A stretch of 64,000 bases of DNA. Origin: Paenibacillus sp. SY21-1. Lineage in GTDB: Bacteria > Bacillota > Bacilli > Paenibacillales > Paenibacillaceae. The notes below the pieces were generated by a model. It saw only the letters and a list, made by a program, of their open reading frames with translations, was not told where the DNA came from and made no database searches. Location of the stretch: the NCBI RefSeq assembly GCF_005222705.1, contig NZ_STGF01000002.1, positions 338,757 through 402,756 of the forward strand, written 5' to 3'. This document shows, piece after piece, positions 48,084 through 57,345 of this stretch. How positions within the stretch are numbered: position 1 is the stretch's first letter; each line of letters opens with the position of its first letter. A program made the translations under genes and the position numbers.

Positions 48084-48112
48084 TTGCCAATGTCACGGCG
48101 CTGCCATACAAT
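48084..48112 (+). promoter_or_regulatory. SigA promoter of the AraC gene at 48152
   Basis: TTGCCA (48084-48089) and TACAAT (48107-48112) are separated by exactly 17 nt. Transcription would begin near 48119, so the ATG at 48119 cannot be the start. Confidence 0.7.
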
Positions 48113-48151
48113 GAAGCTATGTCTCAAGCCGTCACCAGGAGGATATGCGAA

Positions 48152-49021
48152 TTGGAAATCTATAATGAAAAGGTCGTTTACGAGAATCCGCTCCTGTCGC
48201 TGCGCATTTTTCGGACGACACGCGAAATCGAGCACTATACAAATTGGCATTATCACAAGCAATTGGAACTGCTGCTTATTTTAAGCGGCAGTCTTGATGT
48301 ATACGTAGCAGAGGACATGTACCAGCTGCATGCGGGGGACGTTCTGCTGCTTGGCGCTTCGGAGCTGCACCGCGACCGCAATTTGGAGCCGCTTGACTAT
48401 ATCGTTCTGCAATTTGACCTTGAGCATTTTTTTGATCAAAGCACGATCGCTTACATTCGATATTTTACCGAAACAAGATTACCGCTTAGCCAGGCGAATT
48501 ATATGTTTAAGGAAAACCAGGCCGTTCAGCAGCAGGCCGCTTCATGCATTCGACAAATATTACAGGAAGCCACCAGGAAAGAAACCGGCTATGAGCTCGC
48601 GGTAAGCCTGCTGATCAAACAAATTTTACTGCTTCTGCTGCGCAATGACAATCGGCAGGTGCTGGCCCGCCAGGATAACTTCGACCGGCTGCGCCTGAAG
48701 CCTGTGCTTGACTATGTCGAGCAGCATTTGACAGATCGGATACAGGTTGAAGAGGTATGCAAAATTGCCAACATGAGCTATTACTACTTTGTTAAATATT
48801 TCAAGAAAACGATCGGCCTATCCTTTACAGAGTACGTCAATTACCGGAAAATCAAATGGGCGGAGCGCATTTTGCTGACGAAGGACCTTAGCATCTCGGA
48901 AGTAGGCGAGAGGATCGGCATGCCAAACATGGCCCATTTTTATAAAATGTTCAAAAAGCACAACGAATGCTCGCCCAAGCAATTCCAGCGCAAAATGCTC
49001 GTATGGAACAGGCATATGTAA
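48152..49021 (+). CDS. AraC-family transcriptional regulator (cupin type)
   Basis: The regulator has 289 residues from TTG 48152, chosen because AGGAGG (48137-48142) lies 9 nt upstream and the promoter's start point falls on the earlier ATG. The N-terminal cupin (HYHKQLELLLILSGSLDVYV; GDVLLLGASELH) binds an unknown small molecule. The C-terminal HTH pair is MSYYYFVKYFKKTIGLSFTE and IGMPNMAHFYKMFKKHNECS. It lies divergent from lipL. Its target is not evident. Confidence 0.88.
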   Translation: MEIYNEKVVYENPLLSLRIFRTTREIEHYTNWHYHKQLELLLILSGSLDVYVAEDMYQLHAGDVLLLGASELHRDRNLEPLDYIVLQFDLEHFFDQSTIAYIRYFTETRLPLSQANYMFKENQAVQQQAASCIRQILQEATRKETGYELAVSLLIKQILLLLLRNDNRQVLARQDNFDRLRLKPVLDYVEQHLTDRIQVEEVCKIANMSYYYFVKYFKKTIGLSFTEYVNYRKIKWAERILLTKDLSISEVGERIGMPNMAHFYKMFKKHNECSPKQFQRKMLVWNRHM

Positions 49022-49119
49022 GGGCCGGCTGCTGTCCGCCTATCTTTGACACAAGCAGCATAACCCACTGCCTATATGACCCAACGGCTGTGCGGCCATT
49101 TAAAAAAGCTCGCCTTCCC

Positions 49120-49842
49120 CTATGCTTTGGGGGAAACGAGCTTTTTTGGCATAACCAGCTTGTAGCCGACGCCGCGAATGGATTCGATTTGCACGGACTT
49201 CTGGCCGAGCTCCAGTTTTTTGCGCAAGGAGCTTACATGAACGTCAACCGTTCGTTGTCCGCCAATGTAGTCAAAGCCCCAGACGACGTTCATCAGATCA
49301 TCGCGTGTGATGACCATGCCCGGACGCTGCACAAGATACAGCAGCACTTCAAATTCCTTGGGACGGAGCGGAATCGGCTCACCCTGCAAAATAACCTCGT
49401 ACTTCTCCGGGTAAATCGACAGCTCGCCTGCTGTGATCACCTTTTCGGTCGATTCGGCCGGTCTGCTCTCGTCAAGCTGGGTGCGGCGAAGGACAGCGGA
49501 TACGCGCGCCAGCAGCTCGGCTACGCCAAACGGCTTCGTAATGTAATCGTCAGCCCCGTGCTTGAGCCCCTGCACAACCTCTTCCTCCGCATTGCGCGCC
49601 GTCAAAATAATGACCGGCGTCTTCACTCCGTTCTGGCGGAGCCTGTTCAATATTTCAAACCCGTTCATTCCCGGCAGCATAATGTCGAGAATGACCAGAT
49701 CGAAGCTGCGCTGCAATGCCGTCTGCAGGCCTTCCCCGCCATGATCGATAACCGTCGTCTCGTAGCCCTCTTGCGTCAAGTTATACGATAATAGTCTGGC
49801 TAATGTCGGTTCGTCTTCAATTACAAGCACTTTATGCGACAT
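49120..49842 (-). CDS. phoP: PhoP-like OmpR-family response regulator
   Basis: The 240-residue regulator has a receiver domain (VIEDEPTLARLL; phospho-acceptor aspartate in LVILDIMLPGMNG; lysine in DYITKPF) and a C-terminal winged HTH (PLRPKEFEVLLYLVQRPGMV; RTVDVHVSSLRKKLE; RGVGYKL). GGAGGTCAAC precedes ATG 49842. It most resembles PhoP of Bacillales and would bind the Pho boxes upstream of pstS and pstB2. The kinase gene is upstream, the reverse of the usual phoP-phoR order, and a gap of about 105 nt could hold a separate promoter. Confidence 0.8.
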   Translation of the reverse strand: MSHKVLVIEDEPTLARLLSYNLTQEGYETTVIDHGGEGLQTALQRSFDLVILDIMLPGMNGFEILNRLRQNGVKTPVIILTARNAEEEVVQGLKHGADDYITKPFGVAELLARVSAVLRRTQLDESRPAESTEKVITAGELSIYPEKYEVILQGEPIPLRPKEFEVLLYLVQRPGMVITRDDLMNVVWGFDYIGGQRTVDVHVSSLRKKLELGQKSVQIESIRGVGYKLVMPKKLVSPKA

Positions 49843-49947
49843 GTTGACCTCCAACCTTGCGGGCTGCCCATCGAAAGGGGGCCCGTCTATTTAAAACCTT
49901 TACGTTCAGTTTATCATGGTTTCATAAAGAATAGGTAAACCTTTTTT

Positions 49948-51723
49948 TTATTGAATGACCGGAAGCTCGATAACAAAGGTGGTGCCAACGCCAAGCGTGC
50001 TGGATACGGCGATTGTTCCCTTATGCAATTCGACCAGATGCTTCACGATGGATAAGCCAAGGCCGGTACCGCCTGAGCTGCGCGAACGCGCCTTGTCCAC
50101 CCGATAAAAGCGCTCGAAAATGCGCGGCAAATCCTTTTTCGGAATGCCGATGCCGGTGTCGCTGATCTGCACGCGGATGTGATCATCGCCAAGCCCTTCC
50201 ACCTTGATCGTCACCTTGCCGCCCTCCGCCGTATAATTGATGCCGTTTGAGAGCAGGTTTACGATAATCTGGCGCAGCCGGTCCTCGTCCGCCTCCACGT
50301 ACAATCCAGGCTCGGCCGTCAGCGAAAGCTCGATGTTTTTGCGCGCAGCCTCCGCCTCCAGCAGCGTCACCGCCCTGCCTACGAAGCTATCCAGCTCAAT
50401 CGGCGAAAATACAAGCGGAACCCTGCGCGATTCGATTTTGGACAGCTCCAGAATGTCCCCGATCAGCCGATTCAGCCGGTCGCTTTCATCATAAATAATT
50501 TGCAGAAACGAACGCGCCGTATCCTCGTCGCTTACAGCGCCGCCAAGCAGCGTCTCCGCAAAGCCCTTGACGGCCGTTATCGGCGTCTTCAGCTCATGGG
50601 ACACGTTGGCTACGAACTCGCTGCGCATCCGCTCCAGACGGCGAATCGCCGAAACGTCCTGCAGCACGAGCAACACGCCGGAGAAGCTGTCCACGCCGGA
50701 GCGAATCGGAACAATGTTCAAATCAAGCAGACGCTCCTCGGGAAAATAAAACGTAATCTCCTCGCGCAAATGCGTGTGCTTCTTCAGTCCCTCCTTGATC
50801 ATCTGCGACAGCTCGTATTGCTGCTTGGCTTCCGCATAATGGCGGCCAACTAGATCCTTTGCGGAGAAACCGAGAATTTCCTCGGCGCGTCTGTTCATGA
50901 GCAGAATTTTGCCATTCTGATCGATCATGACGATGCCGTTAATCATATTGTCCAGAACGCTTTCCAATTGATTCTCGTTCTGCTGAATCCGTGTCATTTG
51001 CACGTCAAGGCTGTCTGCCATCGCATTAATAGCATTGCCCAGCTCTCCTATTTCATCCTGCTTATGCACTTTGACGCGAGCGCTGTAATCCATGCTTTTA
51101 ATTCTTCTGGCAACCTTGGTTATCTGCTCAAGCGGCTTGGTCAGGCTCGATGCAAGACGGAAGCTGATCAAGGCGGCAATAATGAACAGCACGAGCAAAC
51201 CCAGGGCGAGCACCAGCGTCAGATCGCGAATGCTTTGCTCCACTTCATTCAGCCCCATCGAAAGCCTGATAATGTTCGGCGCTTCTCCCGTGACGTTCTC
51301 GACGGGAATCGCGACGTACATCATATTCTCGTGCGCCGTATCGCTTGGACGAATCGCTCGCCCAACGCCAACGCTCAGCGCCTCCCTCACCTCTAGCCTG
51401 CTAAGATGGTTGTCCATCTGGCTCGCGTCCCAATCCGAGTCGCCCAGCACGGTGCCGTCGCTCTGAATGAACGTTACCCGCGCGCCTGCGTACCCTTCAA
51501 GCTCCTCCGCTTCCGCCGTAAAATAAGCAAACAGCTCGCTTGGATCGCCTGCAGGCCAGTCCATTTTGGAAGCGATAATCCTCATTTCCCGCACCATGTT
51601 GTCTTCAAGCGCATTAATGTGGTTGTCCTTGAACGTTTTGGTCATAAAGACGCCTGCCGCGCCTACCGACAAAGCAATCATTACAATCATAATCAGGGTC
51701 AGCCTTGTGCGAAAGCTGTTCAT
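49948..51723 (-). CDS. phoR: PhoR-like sensor histidine kinase
   Basis: The kinase has 591 residues from ATG 51723 (GGGGAGTGA upstream; the frame open to 51954 overlaps another gene). A transmembrane helix at about 8-28 is followed by an extracytoplasmic Cache-like region, a second helix near 165-185, HAMP and a PAS domain (LDNMINGIVMIDQNGKILL). HisKA carries the histidine in FVANVSHELKTPITAVKGF. The HATPase has N-box LLSNGINYTAEGG and G-box GTGLGLSIVKH. The domain order matches PhoR of phosphate control; WalK is the main alternative. Confidence 0.82.
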   Translation of the reverse strand: MNSFRTRLTLIMIVMIALSVGAAGVFMTKTFKDNHINALEDNMVREMRIIASKMDWPAGDPSELFAYFTAEAEELEGYAGARVTFIQSDGTVLGDSDWDASQMDNHLSRLEVREALSVGVGRAIRPSDTAHENMMYVAIPVENVTGEAPNIIRLSMGLNEVEQSIRDLTLVLALGLLVLFIIAALISFRLASSLTKPLEQITKVARRIKSMDYSARVKVHKQDEIGELGNAINAMADSLDVQMTRIQQNENQLESVLDNMINGIVMIDQNGKILLMNRRAEEILGFSAKDLVGRHYAEAKQQYELSQMIKEGLKKHTHLREEITFYFPEERLLDLNIVPIRSGVDSFSGVLLVLQDVSAIRRLERMRSEFVANVSHELKTPITAVKGFAETLLGGAVSDEDTARSFLQIIYDESDRLNRLIGDILELSKIESRRVPLVFSPIELDSFVGRAVTLLEAEAARKNIELSLTAEPGLYVEADEDRLRQIIVNLLSNGINYTAEGGKVTIKVEGLGDDHIRVQISDTGIGIPKKDLPRIFERFYRVDKARSRSSGGTGLGLSIVKHLVELHKGTIAVSSTLGVGTTFVIELPVIQ

Positions 51724-51793
51724 GCCTGTCACTCCCCGCCTACTAGGTCCAGCGCCGAGCTTGCCGCTCGGCCTCCGGTTTATGCTATAACGT

Positions 51794-52771
51794 TTATCGT
51801 ACCTCCGGCAATCCGCGTGCGCCAGCCTTCTTGTTGTGAAGTTTTTGTAAAATATAATGATGCACGGTAGCAAGCGGCTGTTGAATGAGAATCGAAAGAA
51901 CGACCGGAACCGCGGCCAGCGGACTGAAATAGCCAAGCGCCAGCACGATGCCAAGCGATATGTTGCGCATGCCGGTTGCGTACGAGACGGTTATTTGCTG
52001 CGCTTCGTTCCGAAGAGGAATCGTGCCGAAATAACCTAGCGCATAGCATAGGCCAACAAGGAGCACGACGACGGGAATCAATTTTGCCATGTCCCCTTTA
52101 AGCGTGCCGAGATGAGGAGCAATCGCCGAGGCGTTCAACGCTACGACCGCTACAAAACATAGCTTGGACACCGGCGCCGTATATGGATGCACAATCGGCT
52201 GAAGCCGACCCTTGCTGAGCTGGTTCAAGAGAACGCCGATTAAGGTAGGCGCCACGACAATAATAAGCAGATCCGCCATAAGCGGGCCAGCCGCGACCTC
52301 AACCGCCGATTGAAAGAAAAGGTGAATGCCGGCCGGCACGACAAAAGCGCTAAGCGCTGAATCCAGCACGACCATGGCCAAAACAAGCGGCACGCTGCCT
52401 CCCGACATCCCTACCCACAGCACCGTCGATACCCCGAGCGGAATAATGGTGAACAAGACAAGGCCAACGACATAGGGCGAGTCCGTCCCAAAAACAAGCG
52501 AGCCCACGCCATATGCGGCAAGCGGTGATGCCACATGCGCAATAATGAACGTAAGCCCCATAATGCCCGGCCGCCGCATCACTTCCTTTAGCTGCCCGAA
52601 GCCGCAGCCGATAGCCATCGTCAGGGTAACATATGCGAATAAATACGGGACCCAGCCGATATACGGCTGAAGCGAATCCGCAAGCAGAAAACCGATGACG
52701 AGCGAGCCCGGTACGAGCAAAAACATCCATTTTTCAAAATATCGATTAAACGCCAGGCCAAATTGCCGCAT
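51794..52771 (-). CDS. Bile acid:sodium symporter (BASS) family transporter
   Basis: The 325-residue membrane protein has about ten hydrophobic helices. Conserved BASS features include VGLVLFTIIPLGVSTVLWVG and SYATGMRNISLGIVLALGYF. Members carry sodium-coupled organic acids such as pantoate, pyruvate or bile acids; the cargo here is unknown. It ends 70 nt before phoR on the same strand. Confidence 0.88.
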   Translation of the reverse strand: MRQFGLAFNRYFEKWMFLLVPGSLVIGFLLADSLQPYIGWVPYLFAYVTLTMAIGCGFGQLKEVMRRPGIMGLTFIIAHVASPLAAYGVGSLVFGTDSPYVVGLVLFTIIPLGVSTVLWVGMSGGSVPLVLAMVVLDSALSAFVVPAGIHLFFQSAVEVAAGPLMADLLIIVVAPTLIGVLLNQLSKGRLQPIVHPYTAPVSKLCFVAVVALNASAIAPHLGTLKGDMAKLIPVVVLLVGLCYALGYFGTIPLRNEAQQITVSYATGMRNISLGIVLALGYFSPLAAVPVVLSILIQQPLATVHHYILQKLHNKKAGARGLPEVR

Positions 52772-52891
52772 GAGAATCCCTCTTTTACATTTCTAGTCGT
52801 TGCCTATCCATACGTATTATAATAGCATACATAAGTGATAGACTTTCTATGATGAGCAGCGATACGCTTGCACAAGCCGGAGGAGGCACTC

Positions 52892-54040
52892 ATGAAAAAC
52901 GGCAAATTTACAAGCACGATTATACGCATGCAATATGTGCCGCGCTGGAGCGAGCACGCCCCGCGCTTTGAAGACAATGCCGCAAGCCACAGCTTTCGCT
53001 GCGCCGCTCTCGCGGTGATGATCGGAATTGTGGAGGAACGCCTGCTCGGCGAGCCTATCGACAAAATGAAGCTCCTTGGACGCTGCCTATGGGCCGACCT
53101 TCATAATACAGGGACAGGGTCCATCAAGCATGTAACCAAAAAAGAATCGCTCGTCATGTCCCACATCCGTGAGTTTGAGAGCGAGCTCAGCAAGGAAATC
53201 GTCGGCTATCTGTCCAAATCGCTTCAGCCCGAAGCCTATGACTTTATTGTGAATGCCCAGGATGATACCGGAATCGGCAAGCTCGTCGATGCCATCGATT
53301 CATTGGACGCTTATTTGTATTGCCATAGGGAGACCCAGCACGGCACTAATCCTTTTTTTCATCATAAATTAAAAGAATTGAGAACAGGCTTGCTTGCAAC
53401 GGACCTGCCCTCCGTCCTCTGGCTTCTGAATGAATATGAACGCGAGGAGGGAATTTACGAGTTCATTCAATATATCGTAAGCCTCGATACCGTCAAGCGC
53501 TGGAACGGCAGCTACAATCTGGTTCCCGACAACGACGCGACGCATTCCTTCCGGGTAGCCTCGCTGTCGCTGTTCAATGGATTGCTTGAGCGGGAGCGCT
53601 TCGGCCAGCAGCAGATCGATTTGTACAAGCTGACAGCCCGCGCCGTGCTGCATGATCTGCCGGAAGCTTTGTCGGGCGATGTTGTCTCTAAATTCAAGCA
53701 CAACAATCCGGCCATCAAGCTCGCCTTTGAACGCTATGAGCGCGAAACCGCCCAGTTTATGATCAGCAGGCTGCCTGACTTTTTTCACGAGCCGATGACC
53801 GACTTTATCGTGCACAGCAAAGCCGGCGATGAGGAGGGAGAGCTCGTCGACGTGGCCGACAAGCTCGACGCCCTTATCAAAGCGAGTCTTGAAATGCGCA
53901 ACAACCCGCATTATGCCGACACCTACTATCGTCAGCTTGTAGCGATTCAGCACCGTTATGAGCAGCCTTGCGTTGTGTTTTTCCTTGCCTATATCCTGCA
54001 TGACCTGACCTACTCGAACCTCATCGGCCAACAGGTGTAG
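52892..54040 (+). CDS. Tandem YfbR-like HD hydrolase
   Basis: The 382-residue protein is made of two successive HD units. The first (1-190) has HSFRCAALAV but ADLHN where the HD dyad should be, so its metal site is probably broken. The second (about 200-382) keeps HSFRVAS, VLHDLPEALSGD and DVADKLDALI, as in YfbR 5'-deoxynucleotidases that hydrolyse dNMPs. GGAGGAGG lies just before ATG 52892. A duplicated YfbR with a degenerate first half is unusual. It is divergent from the BASS gene. Confidence 0.85.
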   Translation: MKNGKFTSTIIRMQYVPRWSEHAPRFEDNAASHSFRCAALAVMIGIVEERLLGEPIDKMKLLGRCLWADLHNTGTGSIKHVTKKESLVMSHIREFESELSKEIVGYLSKSLQPEAYDFIVNAQDDTGIGKLVDAIDSLDAYLYCHRETQHGTNPFFHHKLKELRTGLLATDLPSVLWLLNEYEREEGIYEFIQYIVSLDTVKRWNGSYNLVPDNDATHSFRVASLSLFNGLLERERFGQQQIDLYKLTARAVLHDLPEALSGDVVSKFKHNNPAIKLAFERYERETAQFMISRLPDFFHEPMTDFIVHSKAGDEEGELVDVADKLDALIKASLEMRNNPHYADTYYRQLVAIQHRYEQPCVVFFLAYILHDLTYSNLIGQQV

Positions 54041-54107
54041 GCCAGCGCTTGCAGGGCTTGCATTCTTGGCATGGATGGCTGCGAATGAGGCAAGTCACGG
54101 AAGGGGA

Positions 54108-54371
54108 CTACTCGCGCAGCCCTTCCGTCGCCTGCCTTACCGCTTCGTAGAATTGCCGCCAATGCTCGCTCGCATGCTCGGGCCCTGCAGCGGAAGCGGC
54201 ATCGTCAGCGCCTGGCTCATGCGTCTCTTGCGCAGCATGTGTCTGGCCAGCAGCGCTGGCCCCCGAGTCCTGTCGCGCAGCCGGCAACTCCTGCGGGTTC
54301 CCGGCTCCGCCCGCCGCTTCCGTCAATCGGCTGCTATGCGCCGTATCCCGCTTTTCCTTTTGCTCCGCCAT
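54108..54371 (-). CDS. Small Ala/Glu-rich hypothetical protein after the helicase gene
   Basis: The 87-residue protein begins MAEQKEKRDTAHSSRLTEAA, has an Ala/Gly/Gln-rich middle and ends in a plausible helix, HASEHWRQFYEAVRQATEGL. GAAGGGATGAGAG lies about 10 nt before the ATG, 11 nt after the helicase stop. No family is recognised. Low complexity leaves doubt that it is real. The rest of 54041-54381 holds nothing else I can name. Confidence 0.45.
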   Translation of the reverse strand: MAEQKEKRDTAHSSRLTEAAGGAGNPQELPAARQDSGASAAGQTHAAQETHEPGADDAASAAGPEHASEHWRQFYEAVRQATEGLRE

Positions 54372-54381
54372 ACGTCAGCTC

Positions 54382-57345
54382 TCATCCCTTCATCCAGCTT
54401 TTACGCAGCGAAAACAGCTCCTTCAGATCCTCGTTCGTCAGCTCCGTAATCCATTGCTCGGACTGTCCGACAACCTGATCGTTCAACGATTGTTTCCGGT
54501 CGATCATCTCGTCGATCTTCTCTTCCAGCGTGCCAAGCGTAATGAACTTGTGCACCTGAACGTTGCGCACCTGACCGATCCGGAATGCCCGGTCCGTCGC
54601 CTGATTCTCCACGGCGGGATTCCACCAGCGGTCAAAATGGAACACGTGATTCGCCGCAGTCAGATTAAGCCCCGTTCCGCCCGCTTTTAACGACAGGACA
54701 AAGGCGCAGCAGCTTTCCTCCGGATTCTGAAAGCGTTCAATCATCGTATCCCGCTTCGCCTTGGGCACGCCCCCGTGCAAATAGAACACCGGCAGGCTCA
54801 GCCTGCTTTCCAGCAGCTGCTGCAGTTGCCTGCCCATCTCCACATATTGGGTGAAAATCAGGCAGCGCTCCCCTTCTGCGGCGATTTCCTCGCACATTTC
54901 AAGCAGCCGCTCTACCTTGTTCGAGCGGCCGGCCTCCCATAAGCCCGCCTCATCCTCTCCCCGCAGCAGCGACGGATGGTCGCATAGCTGCTTTAACCGG
55001 GTCAAGGTGGAGAGAATCAGCCCTCTGCGCTGCATCGGTCCCAGCTTGTCGAGATTCTCCAGCAGATCGGATACGATGTTCTCATACATCGCGCCTTGCT
55101 CGGCGGTCAGCGACATATACGTTTTGGACTCGTATTTATCCGGGAGCGACAGCTGAATGGAAGGGTCCTTCTTAATTCGTCTAAGCATGAACGGCCTGAC
55201 CCAGCGCTGCAAACCGGCAATAAGCTGCTCGTCGCGCGATTTCTCGATAGGCGCCACAACTTCCTTTTGAAAATCGCTCAACGTGCCCAAATAACCCGGA
55301 TTAATAAAGTCATAAATGGACCATAGCTCGGTTAAGCGGTTTTCCATCGGCGTCCCGGTCAAGGCAATCCGATGGTAGGCGGGCAGCCGCCTGATCGCGG
55401 CAGACTGCTTCGTATAGACGTTTTTAATATTTTGCGCCTCGTCAAGACAAAGGGCGTCCCATTCGATCTGCGCCAAATCCTCCTCGTCGAGCTGGGCAAG
55501 CGAATAAGAGGTAATGACCAGATCGGCGCCGGACACGGCATCCTGCAGCGCAGGCCCCTTGCTGCGTTTGCTTCCATAATGCAAGACAACGCGCATAGAC
55601 GGCGCGAAGCGCTCCAGCTCCTTCTCCCAGTTTCCGATAACCGAGGTCGGACATATGAGCAGCGACGGGCCGTCCGTCTGCTGGTTCATGTGCTTGATGT
55701 AGACCAAATAGGCCATGAATTGAATCGTTTTGCCAAGTCCCATGTCGTCCGCAAGCACGCCTCCAAGCCCGAACCGCCTTAAAAACAGCAGCCAGGAAAC
55801 TCCCTGTAGCTGATAGGGACGAAGCTCGCCGAGGAATTGAGCGGGTATTTCGGCATTGGGAATATCGGCCGTATGCTTGAGCTGCTCGATAAACGCCGCC
55901 AAATGCTCGTTCAGCTCCACTTCGGCCCGGACCTCCGATGCCCAGCCTTCCGCCTCCGCAAGCGGCATGTCTCCGCGCAAATGCATCTCCAGCACGTCGC
56001 GGAACGACAGCCCCTGACGTTTGCCGACTCGCTTGAGCCATTGCTTGATCTCGGCAACGTCCTGCGGATCAAGATGAACCCATTCGTCGCCGACCCGAAA
56101 CAGCCTTCGGTTCTGCTCCGCCAGACTGAGAAACTCGGCTTCGGTCAGCTGCGTATTGCCTAACGCCAGCTTCCAGTCAAATTGAACAATTTGATTAAGC
56201 CCGAACATTGGCTCCCCGGAGGAGCCCACCGACGATTTCATTTTGGCCTTCAACCGCAGCTTGCGGGAACGAACCGCCTCCCACCATGCCGGAAGCAGCA
56301 CAGGACAGCCCGCCTCCAACAGCTTCACGCTGGAGGACTCCAGAAACACCCACGCCTCATGCTCCGTCAGCCGTTCGCGCAGCCCCGCACCCTCAATCAG
56401 CTCCGGCAGTGCGGCCAGCCACTTGGCTTCATCCTTCGCAAGTCTGACGGCAAGCTCAGGCTCCCATTCCGCGGGAAGGGCGGCCTGCTGCATTACAATC
56501 GCTTGAGGCGACTCTCCCTCGGTTGGGGCATGCGAAGACCTTGCGGGCAGAGCGGCCTCTTCCGTACCGTCTGCCGCCAGCTCCCATCGCCCGTCGCGCT
56601 TGCGAACAGGCAGCCATGGTCCGCCGTCGCGCGAGCTAAGCACCGGACGCAATCGCCAGGCGTCGAAAGCGCCAGGCTCGACAAGCTGAAGCGCAGTCCG
56701 GAATGGAAGCGTATCTAGGCTGAGGCCCAGCGCGATCATCCAGTCCTCTTCGTCGGCAGCCTTGCTGCGCAGCACAGCTTCGCCTGTAGCGGCGCCGATA
56801 TTTCGCCAGGCAGCGGCCACTGACGAATGCTCGGCTATGAGCTCTTCCACCGCCCCGCCAAGCCAGCTATCGATATCTGCGCCGTACAACGCAGCTTGCT
56901 TCGCGGCCGCAGCCCAGCGCCGCTCCAGCTCGGACTCGCGCTTCGGTATTGCCGCCTTCCAGCATCTGCTCGACTCCGACCAACGCTCCCAATCCGGTAC
57001 GAACCAACCGCGAATCAACAATTGCCTGATCAGCACGGAAGCGTCGGCAAGCGACCGGGCCCGCTCCGTCCATTGCAGGTCAAGCAGTCTTACCGGCTTG
57101 GGAGCGGACAAATAATCGACGGAGAGCAGCGGAGACAGCCTGAGAAGCTTGCGTCCGCCGATGGAAACCTCTTCAATCTCCGCTCCGTACCAGGACGCCG
57201 CATGCCATGCGAATAACAACGATTGCAGCCTGCCGCCGGCGGTCTCCTTGACGTCCGATGCGCCAAGCATAATGGCACCGCCCCGCTCATCTTCATGCCA
57301 CAAGCCGTCTATTTCGATCGTACGCGCATTTAAATAGCTTTTCAT
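54382..57345 (-). CDS. ywqA: SNF2-family helicase (YwqA-like)
   Basis: The protein of about 987 residues starts at ATG 57345, which overlaps the upstream stop (ATGA). The N-terminal half is a SNF2-associated region of unknown role. The C-terminal half is a SWI2/SNF2 motor: motif I DDMGLGKTIQFMAYL, motif II CLDEAQNIKN, motif III ALTGTPMENRL, motif V SLKAGGTGLNLTAAN and motif VI DRAFRIGQ. It should be a DNA translocase or remodeller without strand separation. It is coupled to a SWIM zinc finger protein, the same arrangement as ywqA-ywqB in B. subtilis. Confidence 0.93.
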   Translation of the reverse strand: MKSYLNARTIEIDGLWHEDERGGAIMLGASDVKETAGGRLQSLLFAWHAASWYGAEIEEVSIGGRKLLRLSPLLSVDYLSAPKPVRLLDLQWTERARSLADASVLIRQLLIRGWFVPDWERWSESSRCWKAAIPKRESELERRWAAAAKQAALYGADIDSWLGGAVEELIAEHSSVAAAWRNIGAATGEAVLRSKAADEEDWMIALGLSLDTLPFRTALQLVEPGAFDAWRLRPVLSSRDGGPWLPVRKRDGRWELAADGTEEAALPARSSHAPTEGESPQAIVMQQAALPAEWEPELAVRLAKDEAKWLAALPELIEGAGLRERLTEHEAWVFLESSSVKLLEAGCPVLLPAWWEAVRSRKLRLKAKMKSSVGSSGEPMFGLNQIVQFDWKLALGNTQLTEAEFLSLAEQNRRLFRVGDEWVHLDPQDVAEIKQWLKRVGKRQGLSFRDVLEMHLRGDMPLAEAEGWASEVRAEVELNEHLAAFIEQLKHTADIPNAEIPAQFLGELRPYQLQGVSWLLFLRRFGLGGVLADDMGLGKTIQFMAYLVYIKHMNQQTDGPSLLICPTSVIGNWEKELERFAPSMRVVLHYGSKRSKGPALQDAVSGADLVITSYSLAQLDEEDLAQIEWDALCLDEAQNIKNVYTKQSAAIRRLPAYHRIALTGTPMENRLTELWSIYDFINPGYLGTLSDFQKEVVAPIEKSRDEQLIAGLQRWVRPFMLRRIKKDPSIQLSLPDKYESKTYMSLTAEQGAMYENIVSDLLENLDKLGPMQRRGLILSTLTRLKQLCDHPSLLRGEDEAGLWEAGRSNKVERLLEMCEEIAAEGERCLIFTQYVEMGRQLQQLLESRLSLPVFYLHGGVPKAKRDTMIERFQNPEESCCAFVLSLKAGGTGLNLTAANHVFHFDRWWNPAVENQATDRAFRIGQVRNVQVHKFITLGTLEEKIDEMIDRKQSLNDQVVGQSEQWITELTNEDLKELFSLRKSWMKG

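Noticed and set aside
51724..51954. N-terminal extension of the PhoR-like kinase
   Set aside because: It runs into the BASS gene and lacks a ribosome binding site; ATG 51723 is directly followed by the first transmembrane helix.
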